A stretch of 52,403 nucleotides of DNA. It comes from Lachnospiraceae bacterium Zagget2. GTDB taxonomy: Bacteria > Bacillota > Clostridia > Lachnospirales > Lachnospiraceae. Below are positions 49,286 through 52,403 of this stretch, one piece after another. The stretch lies in NCBI GenBank assembly GCA_001941045.1, contig MSHD01000005.1, positions 13,547 through 65,949 on the forward strand, written 5' to 3'. The number at the start of each line of letters is the position of its first letter. Within the stretch, counting starts at the first letter, position 1. A program made the translations under genes and the position numbers. The notes below the pieces were generated by a model that was given only the letters and a program-made list of their open reading frames with translations, was not told where the DNA came from and did not search any database.

Positions 49286-50392
49286 ATGAAGATAGCGGTT
49301 GATCTCACCTCACTTGCTGATAATTTCACGGGGATTGAAAGATTTGCGCTGAACGTGACAGAGGAGATGCTCAGGCAAAACAAAAGCAATCAATACATAC
49401 TGGTATTCAAGGAAGAAATTTATGGGGCATTTAAGGAATATGAGGATTGCCCGATGATTGATATGCTGGTATTGCCTCGTAGAAATAAGCTCTGGTTTTA
49501 TCAGATAACGCTGTATGGCGCTTTGCGAAAGCTGAAAGCCGATATTTTTTTCTTCCCGGCCTTCCCGGCACCGTTTTTTCTGCGCAAAAAAGGTATGGTT
49601 AATACCATTTTTGATATGGGATGCTGGGATTGCCCGGATGCCATGACCGGAAAGATGGCCTGCTATTTCAGAATTATGTATCGAAATGCTGTAAAACACA
49701 GTGAACGAATTGTAACCATATCGGAATTCAGCAGTAGAAGAATACAGAAGATTCTCGGAGTCGCACGGGAAAAAATAAGCATTGTGTACTGCGCGGTGTC
49801 TGATGATCTGTATGAAGAACCGGAAAGCTCCTGGGAAAAGGTGCGAGAGGTCTATGAGCTCCCGGAAAAATACCTTCTATGCCTGTCTACTCTGGAGCCG
49901 AGAAAGAATCTGCAGCTGCTTTTGCAGGCGTTTGCGGAATTGATCGGGGAGGGGAGCTGTGAATACGATCTTGTCCTGGCGGGGAGAAAGGGCTGGAAGC
50001 TGGATGAGGTTCTGGGGAATATCCCGCAGACGATCGCTCAGAGAATCCACATTACAGGATATGTAGAGGAACAGGATTTACCCATGCTTTATGCCCACGC
50101 GAAGCTTTTTGTCTTTCCATCGCGCTATGAGGGATTTGGAATTCCGCCGCTGGAGGCAATGGCTTCCGGTGTGCCTGTACTCTGCTCTGATCTTGAAGTG
50201 CTGCGGGAGGTATTGGGGGAGAAGGCGGAGTATTTTCGCAGCGATGATCGGGAAAGCCTGAAGGCAGCGCTGTCACGGTGTCTGGAAAGCGGGCATGTCT
50301 TCCCGGCGCGAGAGGAGCTTATTACCTATAGCAGAAGATATTCTTACAAGTCCTCGGCAAGGCAGCTTTGCCGGGAACTGAACATTCTTTGA
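49286..50392 (+). CDS. GT4-type glycosyltransferase
   Basis: The 368-residue protein (from the ATG at 49286) has the GT-B fold of family 4: MKIAVDLTSLADNFTGIERFALN with the sugar-acceptor side N-terminal, HSERIVTISEFSSRRIQKIL, KYLLCLSTLEPRKNLQLLLQAF in the donor domain and FPSRYEGFGIPPLEAMASGVPVLCSD (the E-x7-E motif of retaining transferases). It adds one sugar of the repeat unit from a nucleotide sugar; the sugar is unknown. I prefer 49286 (SD AAGAGGA, 5-6 nt upstream) over the ATG at 49268, which directly abuts GGAGGAG. The GC content is lower than in the housekeeping genes. Confidence 0.9.
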   Translation: MKIAVDLTSLADNFTGIERFALNVTEEMLRQNKSNQYILVFKEEIYGAFKEYEDCPMIDMLVLPRRNKLWFYQITLYGALRKLKADIFFFPAFPAPFFLRKKGMVNTIFDMGCWDCPDAMTGKMACYFRIMYRNAVKHSERIVTISEFSSRRIQKILGVAREKISIVYCAVSDDLYEEPESSWEKVREVYELPEKYLLCLSTLEPRKNLQLLLQAFAELIGEGSCEYDLVLAGRKGWKLDEVLGNIPQTIAQRIHITGYVEEQDLPMLYAHAKLFVFPSRYEGFGIPPLEAMASGVPVLCSDLEVLREVLGEKAEYFRSDDRESLKAALSRCLESGHVFPAREELITYSRRYSYKSSARQLCRELNIL

Positions 50393-50406
50393 AAGCAGTG
50401 ACCAGT

Positions 50407-51174
50407 ATGAAGAATCGAATAAAATTTTTAAACACACAGATCGACAATGTCACGATGGAAGAAGCCGTGGATGAGATAGACCGCATGGTCTGCTCAGGTA
50501 TGAATCAGTACGTAGTGACGCCAAATGTGGACCACATTGTACAGATGGAAAAGGATCCGCTCCTTCGGGAAATCTATGAAAATGCAGCTCTGATCACAAC
50601 GGATGGAAAGCCTTTGATATGGATCAGCAGGTGGCTGAGTACTCCCATCATCGAGAAGGTCTCAGGATCGGATCTGTTTCCGAGAGTCTGTGAGCGTGCG
50701 GCGCAGAAGGGCTATCGTATTTTTTTGCTGGGTGCAGCGGAAGGCGTGGCTGTGAGAGCGGCAAAGAATCTGCAAAGAAAATACCCGGGGCTGCAGATTG
50801 CAGGGACATATTCCCCACCTTTTGGATTTGAAGAGAATAAAGAGGAACTGGAGCATATCTTTCGTCTTGTCGAGCGCGCAAAACCGCAGATTATGGCACT
50901 CGGCCTGGGCTGTCCGAAACAGGAGAAATTCTTCTATCGGAATCGCGACAATTTTCATGTGCCGGTCGTGCTCCATATAGGGGGGACGATTGACTTTGAA
51001 GCCGGTAATATACCCCGCGCGCCGGGCTGGGTGAGCAGAGTGGGACTGGAGTGGCTGTATCGACTGACAAAAGACCCTAAGAGACTGGCAAAACGATACC
51101 TGGTAGATGATATGGCGATATGGCGGATATGCTGGAAGTACAGGGCTTCGCAAAATCAGGATTTTGACAGTTGA
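50407..51174 (+). CDS. WecG/TagA/CpsF family glycosyltransferase
   Basis: From the ATG at 50407 the product has 255 residues, as usual for GT26. Motifs: FLNTQIDNVTMEEAVDEID, QYVVTPNVDHIVQMEKDP, ITTDGKPLIWISRWL (TDG), VSGSDLFPRVCERAAQKGYRIFLLGA and IMALGLGCPKQEKF, then GGTIDFEAGNIPRAPGWVSRVGLEWLYRL. GT26 enzymes add a sugar to a polyprenyl-diphosphate-linked acceptor (ManNAc in TagA, ManNAcA in WecG). Its position after the initiating transferase suggests it adds the second or third sugar. The 15-bp spacing to the GT4 gene implies an operon. Confidence 0.92.
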   Translation: MKNRIKFLNTQIDNVTMEEAVDEIDRMVCSGMNQYVVTPNVDHIVQMEKDPLLREIYENAALITTDGKPLIWISRWLSTPIIEKVSGSDLFPRVCERAAQKGYRIFLLGAAEGVAVRAAKNLQRKYPGLQIAGTYSPPFGFEENKEELEHIFRLVERAKPQIMALGLGCPKQEKFFYRNRDNFHVPVVLHIGGTIDFEAGNIPRAPGWVSRVGLEWLYRLTKDPKRLAKRYLVDDMAIWRICWKYRASQNQDFDS

Positions 51175-51199
51175 TAAATCGATAGACTTGTGGTAAAGT
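51171..51199 (+). promoter_or_regulatory. Candidate promoter of the Rmd-like gene
   Basis: TTGATA (51171-51176) and TAAAGT (51194-51199) are spaced by 17 bp. The -35 overlaps the stop codon of the preceding GT26 gene, so the reductase gene may be transcribed on its own as well as by read-through. Confidence 0.5.
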
Positions 51200-51256
51200 T
51201 ACTTTGTTGTGTTGGAATTTTTCCATGAAATATGTGGATTCAGGAGAATGCGACAG

Positions 51257-52204
51257 ATGAAGAAAGCGTTGATTATTGGAGCAGCAGGGTTCGTTGGGCC
51301 CTATCTGGCAGCAGAACTGTCAGATGGTCAGGGTATGGAGGTATATGCGACAAAGCTTCCGCATGAACATCTGGATATCATCCGGGCCCGGGTGCATGAT
51401 CTGAATATTCTGAATAAAGAGGAGATTGTAGATTTGCTGAGCAGGCTGCGTCCGGATTATATCTTTCATCTGGCGGCGCAGAGTTCCGTAGCGGTATCGT
51501 GGAGGAATCCGGGACTGACGATCGACATCAATGTCAAGGGCAGCGTGAATATGCTGGACGCGGTACGGGAGCTGGACTACAGACCTCGGGTATTGTTGAT
51601 CGGATCCGGAGAGGAATATGGACATGTCCTTCCGGAAGAGATACCGATCCGGGAAGACAATTATCTGCGCCCCGGCAATATCTATGCGGCCACAAAGGCA
51701 TGTCAGAACATGATTGCAAAGATCTACACGGATGCGTATGATATGGAGCTGATCATGGTTCGTGCCTTCAATCATATAGGCCCTGGACAGGCCCCTCGCT
51801 TTGTAGTTTCAGAATTCTGCAAACAGGTTGTGGAGATCGAAAAGGGACTCAGAGAGCCGGTTATTATGGTGGGAAATCTGAAAGCGAAAAGGGATTTCAC
51901 CGATGTTCGGGACGTGGTTCGCGCCTACGCACTGCTGGTTCAGCATGGAAGCGCCGGCGAGACTTACAATGTGGGCAGCGGGCATGCAGTGGAGATCCGG
52001 GAGATATTAGATCTGATTATCTCAAAGGCGCGTGTCGGAATGGAAGTGAAGGTAGATCCGGAGAAGCTCCGACCTGTGGACGTGCCGATTATAGAGGCAG
52101 ATACGGCGAAGCTGAAGAAAGCTACAGGCTGGGAGCAGAAGATTTCGCTGGAGCAGACGATTCAGGAAACGTTGGATTATTGGAGAACGCAGTTACAGGC
52201 GTGA
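51257..52204 (+). CDS. NAD(P)-dependent sugar epimerase/reductase (GDP-6-deoxy-mannose reductase-like)
   Basis: From the ATG at 51257 the protein has 315 residues of the extended SDR family. It opens with KKALIIGAAGFVGPYLAAEL (nucleotide-binding GxxGxxG) and keeps the catalytic Tyr and Lys in YAATKACQNMIAK and GSGEEYGHV. FNHIGPGQAPRFVVSEFCKQ and GNLKAKRDFTDVRDVVRAY are typical of GDP-4-keto-6-deoxy-mannose reductase (Rmd). It would make GDP-rhamnose (a 6-deoxy sugar) if a GDP-mannose 4,6-dehydratase is encoded just past the window. The SD AGGAG is 10 nt upstream. Confidence 0.85.
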   Translation: MKKALIIGAAGFVGPYLAAELSDGQGMEVYATKLPHEHLDIIRARVHDLNILNKEEIVDLLSRLRPDYIFHLAAQSSVAVSWRNPGLTIDINVKGSVNMLDAVRELDYRPRVLLIGSGEEYGHVLPEEIPIREDNYLRPGNIYAATKACQNMIAKIYTDAYDMELIMVRAFNHIGPGQAPRFVVSEFCKQVVEIEKGLREPVIMVGNLKAKRDFTDVRDVVRAYALLVQHGSAGETYNVGSGHAVEIREILDLIISKARVGMEVKVDPEKLRPVDVPIIEADTAKLKKATGWEQKISLEQTIQETLDYWRTQLQA

Positions 52205-52253
52205 TAGTCAGGAGGAAAATGTCTCATTTCTATATACGAAATGGGATAAAGGG

Positions 52254-52403
52254 ATGGATTCAAGGAGAAAAGGCATAAAAGAGACGGCCAAACGCATACT
52301 CCCTGAAAAGCTTTGGCTTTTCCTGAAAAATTCATATATTGATACCTGTATCAAAAAGATAATGAGAGAAAAGGGATCCTATTCTCCTGCGCTATCTGAG
52401 CAG
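52254..52403 (+). CDS. Start of another exopolysaccharide-cluster gene (3' partial)
   Basis: An open frame starts at the ATG at 52254 (MDSRRKGIKETAKRILPEKL...) and runs to the window end without a stop (50 codons). The protein opens with basic and amphipathic helices (LWLFLKNSYIDTCIKKIMRE); this much cannot be assigned to a family. AAAGGG lies too close upstream to be a good SD. The strong AGGAGGAAAA at 52210 precedes a different, 19-codon frame (52219). Given the context a glycosyltransferase or modifying enzyme is likely, but this is only inference. Confidence 0.5.
   Translation, partial: MDSRRKGIKETAKRILPEKLWLFLKNSYIDTCIKKIMREKGSYSPALSEQ

Noticed and set aside
1-52403. CRISPR arrays, prophage genes, rRNA, origin of replication
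   Set aside because: No regularly spaced direct repeats, phage structural genes, rRNA signatures or DnaA-box clusters were seen.

Overview
The window looks like chromosomal DNA of a GC-rich Lachnospiraceae-type member of the Clostridia (Bacillota). The reasons are a Gram-positive PolC replicase, an LPxTG surface protein, a group II ECF transporter module, a YerC-type TrpR-like regulator, a DUF1836 protein, a phi3T-like ThyA, and an operon of proteins I recall as DUF5717/DUF5716, which I associate with this family. Most genes are read on the + strand with strong GGAGG-type ribosome binding sites and frequent 1-25 bp overlaps. Species cannot be named from the sequence alone.

Layout. 1-6983: surface module with a large LPxTG-anchored SpaA/Cna-B-type protein (5' end outside the window), a small zinc-finger/AP2 protein overlapping it by 4 bp, and a secreted VWA-domain protein. 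6980-7724: DinJ/YafQ-type toxin-antitoxin unit with its own promoter-operator and terminator. 7756-12377: tightly packed five-gene operon of circularly permuted ATP-grasp, alpha-E, transglutaminase-like protease and two M14-type zinc hydrolase paralogues, the second without two of its zinc ligands. 12383-13405: DUF1294 membrane protein and a broken Rpn-type nuclease gene. 13654-15758: PrsA-like lipoprotein facing a HisC/CobD-like aminotransferase. 15854-22483: DUF5717, DUF5716, a TPR-like protein, PspA and a Gly-rich TPM-like membrane protein in one apparent operon. 22616-25049: polar amino acid ABC transporter, with a strong terminator between the binding-protein gene and the permease gene. 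25284-25565: small secreted/membrane protein gene interrupted by an in-frame TGA. 25625-26146: cyclophilin. 26285-26868: MazE/MazF-type pair with a palindromic operator.

26946-30221: ecfA1-ecfA2-ecfT-truA. 30289-30361: tRNA-Thr(GGT), followed by an AT-richer AlbA_2/ATPase-like gene that looks acquired. 32127-33794: glnS. 33849-34121: a small acidic membrane-anchored protein. 34235-34778: a roughly 540 bp near-perfectly symmetric long inverted repeat with no credible gene. 34859-43518: mscL (with a zinc ribbon), thyA, folA, an ftsW/rodA-type gene, ispG and polC. 43605-45222: purA and yerC-like. 45232-45834: DUF1836. 46058-52403: an exopolysaccharide cluster (UDP-sugar dehydrogenase, initiating sugar-phosphate transferase, small XRE regulator on the other strand, GT4 glycosyltransferase, WecG/TagA/CpsF transferase, Rmd-like NAD(P) sugar reductase, and the start of another gene cut by the window edge).

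The most interesting parts are: the ATP-grasp/alpha-E/transglutaminase operon carrying an active-looking plus a dead-looking M14 pair; the DUF5717-DUF5716-TPR-PspA-TPM operon, which looks like an uncharacterised envelope system; the long hairpin element before mscL; and the UGA-split small gene at 25284.
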